DNA from: Clostridiales bacterium
Lineage (GTDB): Bacteria > Bacillota > Clostridia > Lachnospirales > Lachnospiraceae
Length of the DNA: 64,000 nucleotides
Reading direction: 5' to 3'
NCBI GenBank assembly: GCA_021201535.1
Contig: JAJQEU010000008.1
Location: forward strand, 20,495 to 84,494
Shown here: positions 34,809-43,435 of the stretch, in pieces
Layout: each line of letters begins with the position of its first letter
Numbering within the stretch: position 1 is the first letter of the stretch
Made by a program: the position numbers and the translations under genes
The notes under the pieces: generated by a model
The model's database searches: none
What the model was told of the DNA's origin: nothing
The model's input: only the letters and a program-made list of their open reading frames with translations

Positions 34809-35644
34809 TTAAGACATCAAAGCAGTTAAAAGACCTGATCCGCAACCTGTCAAAGAAGAAATCAGCAGATGCACAGGTTCTGATGAGAAATTATATGATG
34901 GAACGATTCCTCGAACGGATTTTCCTTTCCGAGTACAGGGACAAATTCATTTTAAAAGGCGGGATGCTGGTCGCTGCCATGGTGGGTCTGGATGCACGTT
35001 CAACGATGGATTTGGATGCAACCGTAAGAGGAGCAACTTTGAACAGGGAGACGATTGAGAAAATCATTGACGGGATTCTCCTGGCTCCGGTCGTTGACGG
35101 CGTGAGCTTTCAGGTAAAAAGTATTTCCGACATCATGGACGAAGCAGAATATCCCGGCGTGAGGGTAAGCATGTCTGCGGCTTTTGACGGGACAGTGACT
35201 CCGATTAAGATTGACATATCAACCGGGGATGTCATTACACCCGGAGCGGTTCAGTACCATTTTAAACTGATGCTAGAAGACCGCTCGATCTCATTGTGGG
35301 CGTACAATCTGGAAACTGTCCTGGCTGAAAAGCTGGAAAGTGCCATTTCCAGGGCGACCACCAACACCCGCATGAGGGATTTCTATGATATTTACATATT
35401 GAGCAGGATGTATCAGGATACGTTGGACGCAGATACGATCCGGCAGGCATTAGCCGCTACAAGCCATAAGCGCCAGTCGGAACATATGCTTCTGGAGGGA
35501 GATGAAATCCTGAAGGAAGTGGAAGCAAGCCCTGTCATGCAGAAATTATGGGAATCTTATCAGAAGAAATTTTCATACGCATCAGATATTAGATGGCCAG
35601 ATGTGATGTCGGCTGTCCGGAATTTGTACGGCATGACAAAGTGA
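34805..35644 (+). CDS. AbiEii/AbiGii family nucleotidyltransferase toxin
   Basis: 279 residues. The polymerase-beta-like core is KFILKGGMLVAAM followed by RSTMDLDATVRG (GG and DxD-type motifs); VLAEKLESAISR and RMRDFYDIYIL-like segments are conserved in AbiEii. Family toxins transfer nucleotides to tRNA 3' ends (MenA-type) or act through GTP. It is translationally coupled to the antitoxin. The pair probably protects against phage or stabilises the locus. Confidence 0.88.
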   Translation: MIKTSKQLKDLIRNLSKKKSADAQVLMRNYMMERFLERIFLSEYRDKFILKGGMLVAAMVGLDARSTMDLDATVRGATLNRETIEKIIDGILLAPVVDGVSFQVKSISDIMDEAEYPGVRVSMSAAFDGTVTPIKIDISTGDVITPGAVQYHFKLMLEDRSISLWAYNLETVLAEKLESAISRATTNTRMRDFYDIYILSRMYQDTLDADTIRQALAATSHKRQSEHMLLEGDEILKEVEASPVMQKLWESYQKKFSYASDIRWPDVMSAVRNLYGMTK

Positions 35645-35797
35645 CAGCTTGCGATTTCTTACCGTAATTTTGAATCTGCATCCCTGACTTAAAAGCGAAA
35701 CAGACAAAAACGGGCAGGCACAGGGTGAATCCTTTGCCTGCCCTGATTTGGGATTTAGTTCCCTGATGTAGATTTAGATTTCTTATTTTGATAGTTT
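35645..35797. other. Intergenic DNA after the AbiE toxin gene
   Basis: Contains a hairpin with arms GGGCAGGCA and TGCCTGCCC (35711-35745); no T-tract follows. No gene seen. Confidence 0.6.
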
Positions 35798-35839
35798 GGT
35801 CGAGTAGACAAACCCCGTAAGGGGTATGTCTACTCGACC
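35798..35839. repeat. Long hairpin, repeat family G
   Basis: GGTCGAGTAGACA, AACCCCGTAAGGGGTA, TGTCTACTCGACC. A nearly perfect 42-base palindrome just before the trp promoter, with the same CCCCGYAAGGG core as the hairpin at 32890. Confidence 0.7.
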
Positions 35840-35879
35840 GATGGTTTATACCAGAATCTGATCGGCGTACAAAATCCTG

Positions 35880-35908
35880 TTGACATTCGAAATTGATAGT
35901 GTTAGTAT
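35880..35908 (+). promoter_or_regulatory. Promoter of the tryptophan operon
   Basis: TTGACA, a 17-base spacer and TAGTAT. It lies about 50 bases before the start of the T-box stem I. Confidence 0.8.
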
Positions 35909-36095
35909 AAAGAACGTTATAAGACAAAATCATTGAGCAAAAAGAGTACTTTTATGTGCTGCGCCACAGAGAGCCGGAGCTGCTGAGATTCCGGCACGCA
36001 AGTATAAAAGGAATGGGTTTGTGAGATGCTTCCGCGAAATTACGGAGTAGCGGATGCCGTGTCCTCACGTTACAGAGGAAAGATATAGAAGCGGA

Positions 36096-36180
36096 TATAA
36101 TGTTTTCTGCATGACTCACCGGCGGATATTCTCGCTTTGCCGGGGCAGATCCTGCGTGGTCAGGGAATGACACATGACGA
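36096..36180. repeat. Repeat family F, copy 1, inside the T-box leader
   Basis: ATAATGTTTTCTGCATGAC at the left and GGGAATGACACATGACGA at the right, about 85 bases. The copy at 40048 is alike along its whole length. It sits where the stem II/III part of the T-box would be. Confidence 0.75.
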
Positions 36181-36262
36181 CTCCTTCTGTATCGGATGAG
36201 GTTGCAGGAATATTCTGCCGGATGATTCTGCAATGAACAAGGGTGGCACCACGATGATTCGT

Positions 36263-36298
36263 CCCTGACTGTGATTGATTTACAGTCAGGGCTTTTTT
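36263..36298 (+). terminator. T-box terminator hairpin
   Basis: A 10-base stem, CCCTGACTGT and ACAGTCAGGG, followed by a run of six T. It is the off state of the T-box leader. Confidence 0.9.
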
Positions 36299-36327
36299 GT
36301 TTCATATATACGGAAAGGACATAAACG

Positions 36328-37743
36328 ATGAAACGAATTCGAAGGGTATATAAAAAAACGGTCAGCATTGTCCGGGAGACGCCGATCGAGATGTATGAGA
36401 ATATGGTCGGCGGCCGGAAAGGTTTTCTGCTGGAAAGCTATGACAAAAATTATGACACGTTCACGATTTTCGGGGCGGATCCGGAGGAGATCATTACTTC
36501 GAGGGGGCATGCGCTCGTCATCACGGGGGCGGACGGCTCTGTCGAAGTCCGGGAGGGGAATCCCCATGAGCGCCTGAAGGAATATTACGATGAGTTTGAG
36601 ATACGTCAGGACAATCACGAGCTTTCCTTTACCGGCGGCCTGGTCGGAAACCTCGGTTATGATTACATCCGTTACACGGAGGTGCTCCCGGATGAGAATC
36701 CGGACGACATCGGCATTGAGACGATCCAGATGATGCTGATGACGCGTTTTATCGTGGTGGATCATCTCTCGGAGACGATGACGGCGGTCGTCCTGGAAGA
36801 AGATTCCGAGGCGGGCAGGGAACGGGCGCTGGCCGAAGCCGCGCGGATGCTGGATGCGGCGCGGACGGATGTGCCGGAAAATCACAGAGACGGCGCGTTC
36901 ATCCGGGATGGAAAGATTATCCACAAAACAGATACGCTTGAGGAGTATGGTGAAAAGGTGGAGCGGATCCGGCATTATATCCGTGAGGGACATATTTTCC
37001 AGACCGTGCTGTCACAGCGCTGGACGATCGAGACCGGTCAGGATGGATTTACGCTGTATAAGCATCTGCGCGAGATCAATCCGTCGCCGTATCTGTACTA
37101 TTATAATTACGGCGATTTCGAGGTGATCGGCAGCTCGCCGGAGATGATTGTGAAACAGCAGGGAGACCGTGTGTTTACCTGCCCGATCGCGGGGAGCCGT
37201 CCGCGCGGTAAATCGAAGGAGGAGGATCTGGCTCTGACGGAGGAGCTTCTGGCGGATGAGAAGGAACTGGCGGAGCATGTGATGCTGGTAGATCTCGCCC
37301 GCAATGACATGGGGCGTATCTCGGAGTTCGGCACCGTGAAGCTCATGGAATTCATGAAGGTACAGTATTATTCTCATGTGATGCACATCGTCTCTCTGGT
37401 GGAGGGACGGAAAAAGGGCGTATACCATCCGCTGGATCTGGTGGCTTCCTTCCTGCCGGCGGGAACCTTAAGCGGTGCGCCGAAGATCCGCGCGATGGAG
37501 ATCATTGATGAGCTGGAGACCACCCGCCGCGGTCTGTACGGCGGCGCAACCGGGTATGTGGATTTCTCCGGAGACATGGATTTCTGCATCACCATACGCA
37601 CGATGATCAAACAGGGAAATAAGGTATATCTGCAGGCGGGCGCCGGTATTGTCGCTGATTCTGTTCCGGAGAAGGAATATCAGGAATGCTGCAACAAGGT
37701 GATGGCACTCGCGAAAACGCTTGTGACGGAGGAAAACTTATGA
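36328..37743 (+). CDS. trpE: Anthranilate synthase component I
   Basis: 471 residues. It turns chorismate into anthranilate with ammonia from TrpG. The C-terminal chorismate-binding domain has EKVERIRHYIREGHIFQTVL, GSSPEMIV, PIAGSRPRG, EHVMLVDLARND and PAGTLSGAPKIRAMEII. The N-terminal domain begins at an ATG behind AAAGGAC. A T-box for tryptophan precedes it. Its stop overlaps the trpG start. Confidence 0.96.
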   Translation: MKRIRRVYKKTVSIVRETPIEMYENMVGGRKGFLLESYDKNYDTFTIFGADPEEIITSRGHALVITGADGSVEVREGNPHERLKEYYDEFEIRQDNHELSFTGGLVGNLGYDYIRYTEVLPDENPDDIGIETIQMMLMTRFIVVDHLSETMTAVVLEEDSEAGRERALAEAARMLDAARTDVPENHRDGAFIRDGKIIHKTDTLEEYGEKVERIRHYIREGHIFQTVLSQRWTIETGQDGFTLYKHLREINPSPYLYYYNYGDFEVIGSSPEMIVKQQGDRVFTCPIAGSRPRGKSKEEDLALTEELLADEKELAEHVMLVDLARNDMGRISEFGTVKLMEFMKVQYYSHVMHIVSLVEGRKKGVYHPLDLVASFLPAGTLSGAPKIRAMEIIDELETTRRGLYGGATGYVDFSGDMDFCITIRTMIKQGNKVYLQAGAGIVADSVPEKEYQECCNKVMALAKTLVTEENL

Positions 37744-38306
37744 TCTTACTGATTGATAATTACGACTCATTCACCTATAATCTATATCAGTTTATGGGGA
37801 TATTTACCGATGACATTACCGTCGTCCGGAATGATAAGATTACCGTTGAGGAGATTCGGCAGATGAAGCCGGAGCGGATCGTCCTCTCGCCGGGACCGAA
37901 GAGTCCGAAGGAGGCGGGCATCTGTCTGGATGTGATCCGGGAGTTTTATGACAGGCTGCCGATCCTCGGCATCTGCCTCGGCCATCAGAGCATCGGCGAG
38001 GCGCTGGGCGGAACGGTTTCCTACGCGAAGAAGATTTTTCACGGGAAACAGTCCACGATCCGGCATTCCGGCACGGGAATTTTTGAGGGCGTGCCATCGC
38101 CTCTGAAGGTGGCGAGATATCATTCACTTGCCGTGCAGAAGGAAGGGCTCCCGGACTGCCTGGAGATTCTGGCGGAGACGGATGACGGGGAGATCATGGC
38201 AATCAAACACAGGGATTATCCGGTGTACGGGATGCAGTTTCACCCGGAGTCGATCTATACGGAGCACGGGAAGAAAATACTGGAGATGTTTCTAAACATA
38301 CTATGA
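37740..38306 (+). CDS. trpG: Anthranilate synthase component II (glutamine amidotransferase)
   Basis: 188 residues. The class I amidotransferase triad is visible: cysteine in LGICLGHQSIGEAL, histidine in GMQFHPES and the following glutamate. The N-terminus is the usual ILLIDNYDSFTYNLYQ. The ATG overlaps the trpE stop (ATGA). The stop codon TGA is part of a family B repeat. Confidence 0.96.
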   Translation: MILLIDNYDSFTYNLYQFMGIFTDDITVVRNDKITVEEIRQMKPERIVLSPGPKSPKEAGICLDVIREFYDRLPILGICLGHQSIGEALGGTVSYAKKIFHGKQSTIRHSGTGIFEGVPSPLKVARYHSLAVQKEGLPDCLEILAETDDGEIMAIKHRDYPVYGMQFHPESIYTEHGKKILEMFLNIL

Positions 38307-38464
38307 AAGTGTCGTCAATAGACAGACAGATGGACATGCTTGCATGGCCAGATGGCTGGATATTCGACGACCAGGACGGTATGAGTATGTAGGCCGATAG
38401 GCCGGAATACGAATACCGGCGGCGATTGCGGGAGTGCGTAGCACGGAGCAATCGACTTTCATAG
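38301..38464. repeat. Structured repeat family B, copy 2 (164 bases)
   Basis: Same 10-base inverted ends as copy 1 and the same internal stems. GGCC-GATA-GGCC here replaces GGGC-GATTA-GCCC, and GTGC-GTA-GCAC replaces GCAC-GAA-GTGC: paired changes that preserve the stems. It fills the trpG-trpC gap and gives trpG its stop codon. Confidence 0.85.
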
Positions 38465-38495
38465 ATCGTAAAAAATAACAGGGAGAGTGCGAAAT

Positions 38496-39293
38496 ATGAT
38501 ACTTGATAAAATCGTAGAAGACAAGAAAATCCGGCTGCCGCAGCACAAGGCGAATATTTCTCCGGCGGAAATACGTAGACTGGCGGAGGCTTACGACGGA
38601 TCTTCGCCCGATTTCCTGGAAGCACTTCGCAAACCCGGGATTTCCATCATCGGCGAGTTTAAGAAGGCTTCGCCGAGCCTCGGGAATATTCATAGCAAGA
38701 TCGACCTGACAGACCGGATTGACGAGTACAACGCGTCCGTGGACTGTATCTCCTGTCTGACGGAGGAGGATCATTTCCTCGGAAATGTTGATTTTCTGAA
38801 GCAGATTCGCGGGATTTCCCCGCTGCCGATCCTGCGGAAGGACTTCATGATCGACGAATATCAGTTTTATGAGGCAAAGGCCATCGGCGCGAACGCCATC
38901 CTGCTGATCACGGGGATCCTGGATGATGTGCAGCTGCGGGATTTTTATCAGCTGACATCAGAGCTCGGACTTGACGCCTTGTTTGAGGCGCATGACGAGG
39001 AACAGATGGACCGCGCGCTGAACTGCGGCGCGAAGATCGTCGGGGTGAACAACCGCGATCTTCGGGATTTTACGATTCATCTGGAGACGACAAAGGTACT
39101 CTCAAAAATGGTGCCGGAAGACCGCGTCTTTGTGGCGGAGAGCGGTATCGTGGCAGATGCGGACGTGGAATTTCTCGCGGAATGCCGGGTGGACGCTTTC
39201 CTGATCGGCCGGGCGTTTATGGAGTCGGAGAATCCGAAGGCACTCGCGCAGCATTGGAAGGAAGTGTATGGCCGGCAGAAATTTCTAAGCTAA
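38496..39293 (+). CDS. trpC: Indole-3-glycerol-phosphate synthase
   Basis: 265 residues. It closes the indole ring. Motifs: IIGEFKKASPSLGNI (family KxSPS), PILRKDFMIDEYQFYEAKAI, GVNNRDLRDF and VAESGI. GGGAGAG precedes the ATG; a GTG 9 bases earlier is in frame but overlaps the ribosome site. Confidence 0.96.
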   Translation: MILDKIVEDKKIRLPQHKANISPAEIRRLAEAYDGSSPDFLEALRKPGISIIGEFKKASPSLGNIHSKIDLTDRIDEYNASVDCISCLTEEDHFLGNVDFLKQIRGISPLPILRKDFMIDEYQFYEAKAIGANAILLITGILDDVQLRDFYQLTSELGLDALFEAHDEEQMDRALNCGAKIVGVNNRDLRDFTIHLETTKVLSKMVPEDRVFVAESGIVADADVEFLAECRVDAFLIGRAFMESENPKALAQHWKEVYGRQKFLS

Positions 39294-39334
39294 TATGGTG
39301 CCGCTGGCATGAGCGGTGCGGAATGGAGATTACT

Positions 39335-40030
39335 ATGTCAGTACAAATTAAAATCTGCGGTCTGAGCCGTCCGGAGGATATCCGGGCCGTCAACGACCTG
39401 AAACCGGATTATGCCGGATTTGTCTTTTATAAAAAAAGTAAACGGAATATCCGCTTTATAACAGCCCGGGAGCTGCTTCGACTCCTGGATCCGCAGATCA
39501 GATCCGTCGCGGTCTGCGTGAGTCCGACCATGGAATTTATTCATGAACTATCCGGATTCGGTTTTGACCGGATTCAGATTCACGGTGAAATCACGCCGGA
39601 AATTCTGGATCAGATACAGACGTCGGTGTGGCAGGCGGTGAATTTAAAAAATATTCCGCACCCCGGCGGAACGTTTTCGGCGGGCCGACATGCAGCACCC
39701 GGCACGGTGCAGGCGGACGGGATCGGGGATCTCATCTGCCGTCATCCGAAGATCTGCGGCTATGTCATTGACGGCGCCGATTACGGCGGCGGAAAGACTT
39801 TCGGCTGGGAGAAGGAAAATGAGCTTGCATCATCGACGGCCGACGTGATCCGGGACGCCCTGCACGGGAAGCAGTTTATCCTGGCGGGCGGACTGAACGC
39901 TGAGAATGTGCAGACCGGTATCCGCCTGTTCCGCCCCGACGTGGTGGACGTCAGCAGCGGTGTGGAGAAGGACAATCACAAGGACAGAGCTCTCATGAAG
40001 CAGTTTATTAAAATGGCAAGAGAGCAGTAA
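39335..40030 (+). CDS. trpF: Phosphoribosylanthranilate isomerase
   Basis: 231 residues, about 25 longer than usual. KICGLSRPEDIRAVNDL carries the catalytic cysteine, and the C-terminal part has FILAGGLNAENV and VDVSSGVE. The extra length is a loop near residues 108-140 (PHPGGTFSAGRHAAPG and neighbours). The ATG has GGAG 6 bases before it; the reading frame continues upstream into trpC without a ribosome site. Confidence 0.95.
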   Translation: MSVQIKICGLSRPEDIRAVNDLKPDYAGFVFYKKSKRNIRFITARELLRLLDPQIRSVAVCVSPTMEFIHELSGFGFDRIQIHGEITPEILDQIQTSVWQAVNLKNIPHPGGTFSAGRHAAPGTVQADGIGDLICRHPKICGYVIDGADYGGGKTFGWEKENELASSTADVIRDALHGKQFILAGGLNAENVQTGIRLFRPDVVDVSSGVEKDNHKDRALMKQFIKMAREQ

Positions 40031-40047
40031 ATAAAAATGGAGAAGAA

Positions 40048-40130
40048 CAATGTTTTCAGCATGACCCCGCAGTAAATGCCCTCGCTTCGCCGGGACAGAC
40101 CCCTGTGTGGTCGGGAAATGACATGTAACG
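40048..40130. repeat. Repeat family F, copy 2
   Basis: ACAATGTTTTCAGCATGAC and a right end GGGAAATGACATGTAACGA, with the same order of internal motifs as the copy inside the T-box. It fills the trpF-trpB gap. Confidence 0.7.
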
Positions 40131-40174
40131 ATATCTAAACCATAAATACATTGCAGTAGAAAGGTGAGAGTACG

Positions 40175-41365
40175 ATGAAAAATGAAAAAGCATATTACGG
40201 CGAATACGGCGGACAGTTTGTCGCCGAATCCCTGATGTCTACACTGGAGGAGATCGACCGTGAGTTTGAGGCGGCGATCCGCGATCCTCAGTTTATGGCA
40301 GAGTATCACTATTATCTGAAGCAGTATGTGGGCCGGGAGACGCCGCTCTACTATGCAGAGCGTCTCAGCGAAAAATACGGCACAAAGATTTATCTGAAAC
40401 GGGAGGATTTAAACCACACCGGCGCGCACAAGATTAACAATGTGCTCGGCCAGATCCTGCTGGCGCGGCGCATGGGCAAGAAAAAGATTATTGCCGAGAC
40501 CGGCGCGGGGCAGCACGGCGTGGCGGCGGCGACCGGCGCGGCGCTGTTCGGCATGGAGTGTACGGTCTATATGGGACAGGAGGATGTGAAACGGCAGGCG
40601 CTGAACGTGATGCGCATGGAGATGCTGGGCGCGAAGGTCGTATCTGTTGTGTCCGGCAGCAATACCTTAAAGGATGCGACGAACGAAGCGATCCGCACCT
40701 GGGCGAAGACGGCCGAGGATACCTTCTATATCATCGGTTCCGCGGTCGGCCCCTATCCCTATCCGAAGATGGTGAAGGAGTTTCAGTCGGTAATCAGCCG
40801 CGAGGCGAAGCGGCAGCACATCGAGGTCGAAGGCAGGCTGCCGGATGTCGTGATGGCCTGTGTCGGCGGCGGCTCCAATGCGATCGGTATGTTCGCGGAT
40901 TTTATCGACGAGAAGGATGTGGAACTGATCGGCGTGGAGGCTGCCGGGAAGGGCATTGACACGAAGGAGCATGCGGCATCCATGGCCAGAGGCATCCCCG
41001 GCATCCTTCACGGAAGCCGTTCCTATCTGCTGCAGGATGAGGACGGAAATATCTGCCTGGCTCATTCCATCTCCGCCGGACTGGATTACCCGGGCGTCGG
41101 CCCGGAGCACGCGTATCTGCATGACACCGGCAGGGCGCAGTATGTACCGATCACGGACACGGAGGCGATGGACGCGCTGATGGAGCTGACGCAGATGGAG
41201 GGCATCATCCCTGCGATCGAGAGTGCGCACGCCATGGCCTACGCGTTCAAAAAAGCGAAGGAGATGACCATGAATCAGTCCATGATCATCTGCCTGTCCG
41301 GACGGGGAGACAAAGATGTAAACACGATTTCCGACTATCTGGCCGGAAAGGGTTATCTGAATTAG
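40175..41365 (+). CDS. trpB: Tryptophan synthase beta subunit
   Basis: 396 residues. It joins indole and serine with PLP. The PLP lysine is in [28 protein letters not shown] and [12 protein letters not shown] are the phosphate and cofactor motifs; GRGDKDVNT is near the end. This is TrpB1 type, partnered with the trpA that follows 11 bases later. AAAGGTGAG precedes the ATG. Confidence 0.97.
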   Translation: MKNEKAYYGEYGGQFVAESLMSTLEEIDREFEAAIRDPQFMAEYHYYLKQYVGRETPLYYAERLSEKYGTKIYLKREDLNHTGAHKINNVLGQILLARRMGKKKIIAETGAGQHGVAAATGAALFGMECTVYMGQEDVKRQALNVMRMEMLGAKVVSVVSGSNTLKDATNEAIRTWAKTAEDTFYIIGSAVGPYPYPKMVKEFQSVISREAKRQHIEVEGRLPDVVMACVGGGSNAIGMFADFIDEKDVELIGVEAAGKGIDTKEHAASMARGIPGILHGSRSYLLQDEDGNICLAHSISAGLDYPGVGPEHAYLHDTGRAQYVPITDTEAMDALMELTQMEGIIPAIESAHAMAYAFKKAKEMTMNQSMIICLSGRGDKDVNTISDYLAGKGYLN

Positions 41366-41376
41366 GAGGAACCGTG

Positions 41377-42162
41377 ATGAACAGAATCGAAGCAAAATTA
41401 GCACAGTTAAAAGAAAAAAATGAGAAAGCATTTATCACCTATATCACCGCCGGACTTCCGGATCTGCCGCGCTGCGGACAGCTGATCCACACGCTGGAGG
41501 AGGCGGGACTGGACATTCTGGAACTGGGAGTTCCCTTTTCGGATCCGATTGCGGACGGCCCCGTCATCCAGGACGCATCCTATCGCTCCATCCAGAAGGG
41601 CACCACATTGAAAAAGACCTTTGATCTGGTCGAACAGGTGCGCGGGGAGGGCGTTGCCATGCCGATCGTTTTCATGATGTATTACAATACCATCACCTAT
41701 TACGGCGTGGAGGCGTTCATCGCGAAATGCGCCGAGGTCGGTGTGGACGGACTGATCGTACCGGATCTCCCCATGGAGGAGCAGAGTACGGTGAAGGAGC
41801 TCCTCGGCGATCGCGATGAGACGATCCTGCTGCAGTTGGTGGCGCCGGTTTCCGCAAAACGGATTCCCCAGATTCTGGACGGCGCGCGGGGATTTGTCTA
41901 CTGCGTTTCCGCCATGGGCGTCACTGGACAGAGCGGTCAGTATCACAGGGAAATCCTCTCCTATCTGCAGGATGTAAAGGATCAGTCGCCGATCCCGGTT
42001 ATGATGGGATTCGGAATCACCTCCGCGGAGGATGTGGCTCCCATGCGTGAGATCATCGACGGCGCAATCGTCGGCTCACATTTTATCAAACTGATGGAGG
42101 CCAATGATTACGACCTGAATGTCGCCGGGGAGTACGTATCGACATTTAAGAAAAATTTTTAG
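41377..42162 (+). CDS. trpA: Tryptophan synthase alpha subunit
   Basis: 261 residues. The catalytic glutamate is in DILELGVPFSDPIADGPVIQ and the aspartate in the DGLIVPDLPMEE segment; FGITSAEDV follows near the end. AGGAGG lies 7 bases before the chosen ATG; a GTG one codon earlier is an alternative. Confidence 0.97.
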   Translation: MNRIEAKLAQLKEKNEKAFITYITAGLPDLPRCGQLIHTLEEAGLDILELGVPFSDPIADGPVIQDASYRSIQKGTTLKKTFDLVEQVRGEGVAMPIVFMMYYNTITYYGVEAFIAKCAEVGVDGLIVPDLPMEEQSTVKELLGDRDETILLQLVAPVSAKRIPQILDGARGFVYCVSAMGVTGQSGQYHREILSYLQDVKDQSPIPVMMGFGITSAEDVAPMREIIDGAIVGSHFIKLMEANDYDLNVAGEYVSTFKKNF

Positions 42163-42212
42163 GGGTCAGACCCCATGAATTTTTTGTGAACTTTTTAGGA
42201 ACAGACCCCATG
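42156..42212. repeat. GGGGTCAGACCCC hairpin and partial repeat after trpA
   Basis: TTTTTAGGGGTCAGACCCCA at the trpA stop is followed 37 bases later by TTTTTAGGAACAGACCCCAT. The first is a small hairpin. The trpA TAG lies in the repeat. Confidence 0.6.
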
Positions 42213-42300
42213 GAACACAGATCCCGGAAGCAGACTGAGGAAATACTGACGCCCGGGATCGATTTCCAGAAAATCAAAAATGTTAATGGAGGGAATCATC

Positions 42301-43323
42301 TTGATAAAAGAAGCAATTATCAAAATCGTTTGTAAAGAGGATCTCACCTATGACGAAGCATACGCCGTCATGAACGAGATCATGAGCGGAGAGACCACGC
42401 AGACACAGAACGCCGCTTTTCTGGCGGCTCTCTCCACCAAGAGCACCACAATGGAGACGCAGGATGAGATCGCGGGCTGCGCGGCGGCCATGCGGGATCA
42501 CGCGCTGCCCATCGACGGCGGAGACATGGACACCTTTGAGATCGTCGGTACCGGCGGGGACGGCGCGCAGAGCTTCAATATTTCCACGACCGCTGCTTTT
42601 GTCGCGGCGGCGGGGGGCATGAAGGTCGCCAAGCACGGCAACCGGGCGGCGTCCTCCAAATCCGGAGCTACAGAGTGCCTGGAAGGGCTCGGCGTGAATG
42701 TGAACCAGGAGCCGGAGAAGTGTCTGGAACTGCTGGATAAAACGGGCTTCTGCTATTTCTTCGCGCAGAAATATCACGCATCCATGAAATACGTGGGCGC
42801 GATCCGAAAGGAGCTCGGTTTCCGCACAGTGTTTAATGTCCTCGGCCCACTGACGAATCCGATCCATCCGAAGCGTCAGCTGACGGGCGTGTATGACATC
42901 GCCCTTGTGGAGCCGATCGCCAGAGTTCTCTACAGCCTCGGAGTGCGAAACGGCATGATCGTTCACGGCAGAGAACGGCTGGATGAGATTTCCGCCTGCG
43001 GTCCGACGTTCGTGTGTGAGTTCCGTGACGGCACGTATAAGACCTATGATATCTGCCCGGAGGACTTCGGCCTGACATCCTGCAAACCGGAGGATCTGCG
43101 CGGCGGTACCGGGGAGGAGAACGCCCGCATCACCCGTGCGGTCTTAAGCGGAATCGATCGCGGCCCGAAGCGGACGACAGTGCTGCTGAACGCGGGCGCC
43201 GCCCTCTATGTCGGAGAGAAGGCCGCGACGCTTGCGGACGGCGTCGCGCTGGCCGCGGAGCTGATCGACAGCGGCAAAGCGATGGAGACGCTGGAGAAGG
43301 TGATCGAGATTTCGAATCAATAA
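42301..43323 (+). CDS. trpD: Anthranilate phosphoribosyltransferase
   Basis: 340 residues. It adds PRPP to anthranilate. [21 protein letters not shown] carries the PRPP loop, and [22 protein letters not shown] and [13 protein letters not shown] are family motifs. A TTG start is chosen because AGGGAGG-like GGAGGG lies 7 bases before it and the family N-terminus IKEAIIKIV begins there; ATG codons at 42280 and 42286 are alternatives. It comes last in the operon, after trpA, instead of after trpG. Confidence 0.94.
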   Translation: MIKEAIIKIVCKEDLTYDEAYAVMNEIMSGETTQTQNAAFLAALSTKSTTMETQDEIAGCAAAMRDHALPIDGGDMDTFEIVGTGGDGAQSFNISTTAAFVAAAGGMKVAKHGNRAASSKSGATECLEGLGVNVNQEPEKCLELLDKTGFCYFFAQKYHASMKYVGAIRKELGFRTVFNVLGPLTNPIHPKRQLTGVYDIALVEPIARVLYSLGVRNGMIVHGRERLDEISACGPTFVCEFRDGTYKTYDICPEDFGLTSCKPEDLRGGTGEENARITRAVLSGIDRGPKRTTVLLNAGAALYVGEKAATLADGVALAAELIDSGKAMETLEKVIEISNQ

Positions 43324-43435
43324 TATAAAATCTGTTTCATGAGTGCTTTTGAATTGACATTCGTAAAAGGCATATGCTATTGTCTTAGCAGAAGGATGAC
43401 CTGCCGGACGCAAAAGGGAAAGGAGGAGACAGCTT

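Larger units (their letters stand above)
35948..36298 (+). promoter_or_regulatory. Tryptophan T-box riboswitch leader
   Basis: Stem I shows AGAGAGCCGG near 35968 and the distal loop TGCTGAGA; the specifier loop has GAATGGG with TGG (tryptophan) at 36014-36016. Stem I closes near CGTTACAG. The T-box sequence AAGGGTGGCACCACG is at 36239-36253. The terminator is CCCTGACTGT / ACAGTCAGGG followed by CTTTTTT. Uncharged tRNA-Trp would favour the antiterminator and allow trpE-to-trpD expression. A family F repeat occupies the linker. Confidence 0.93.
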
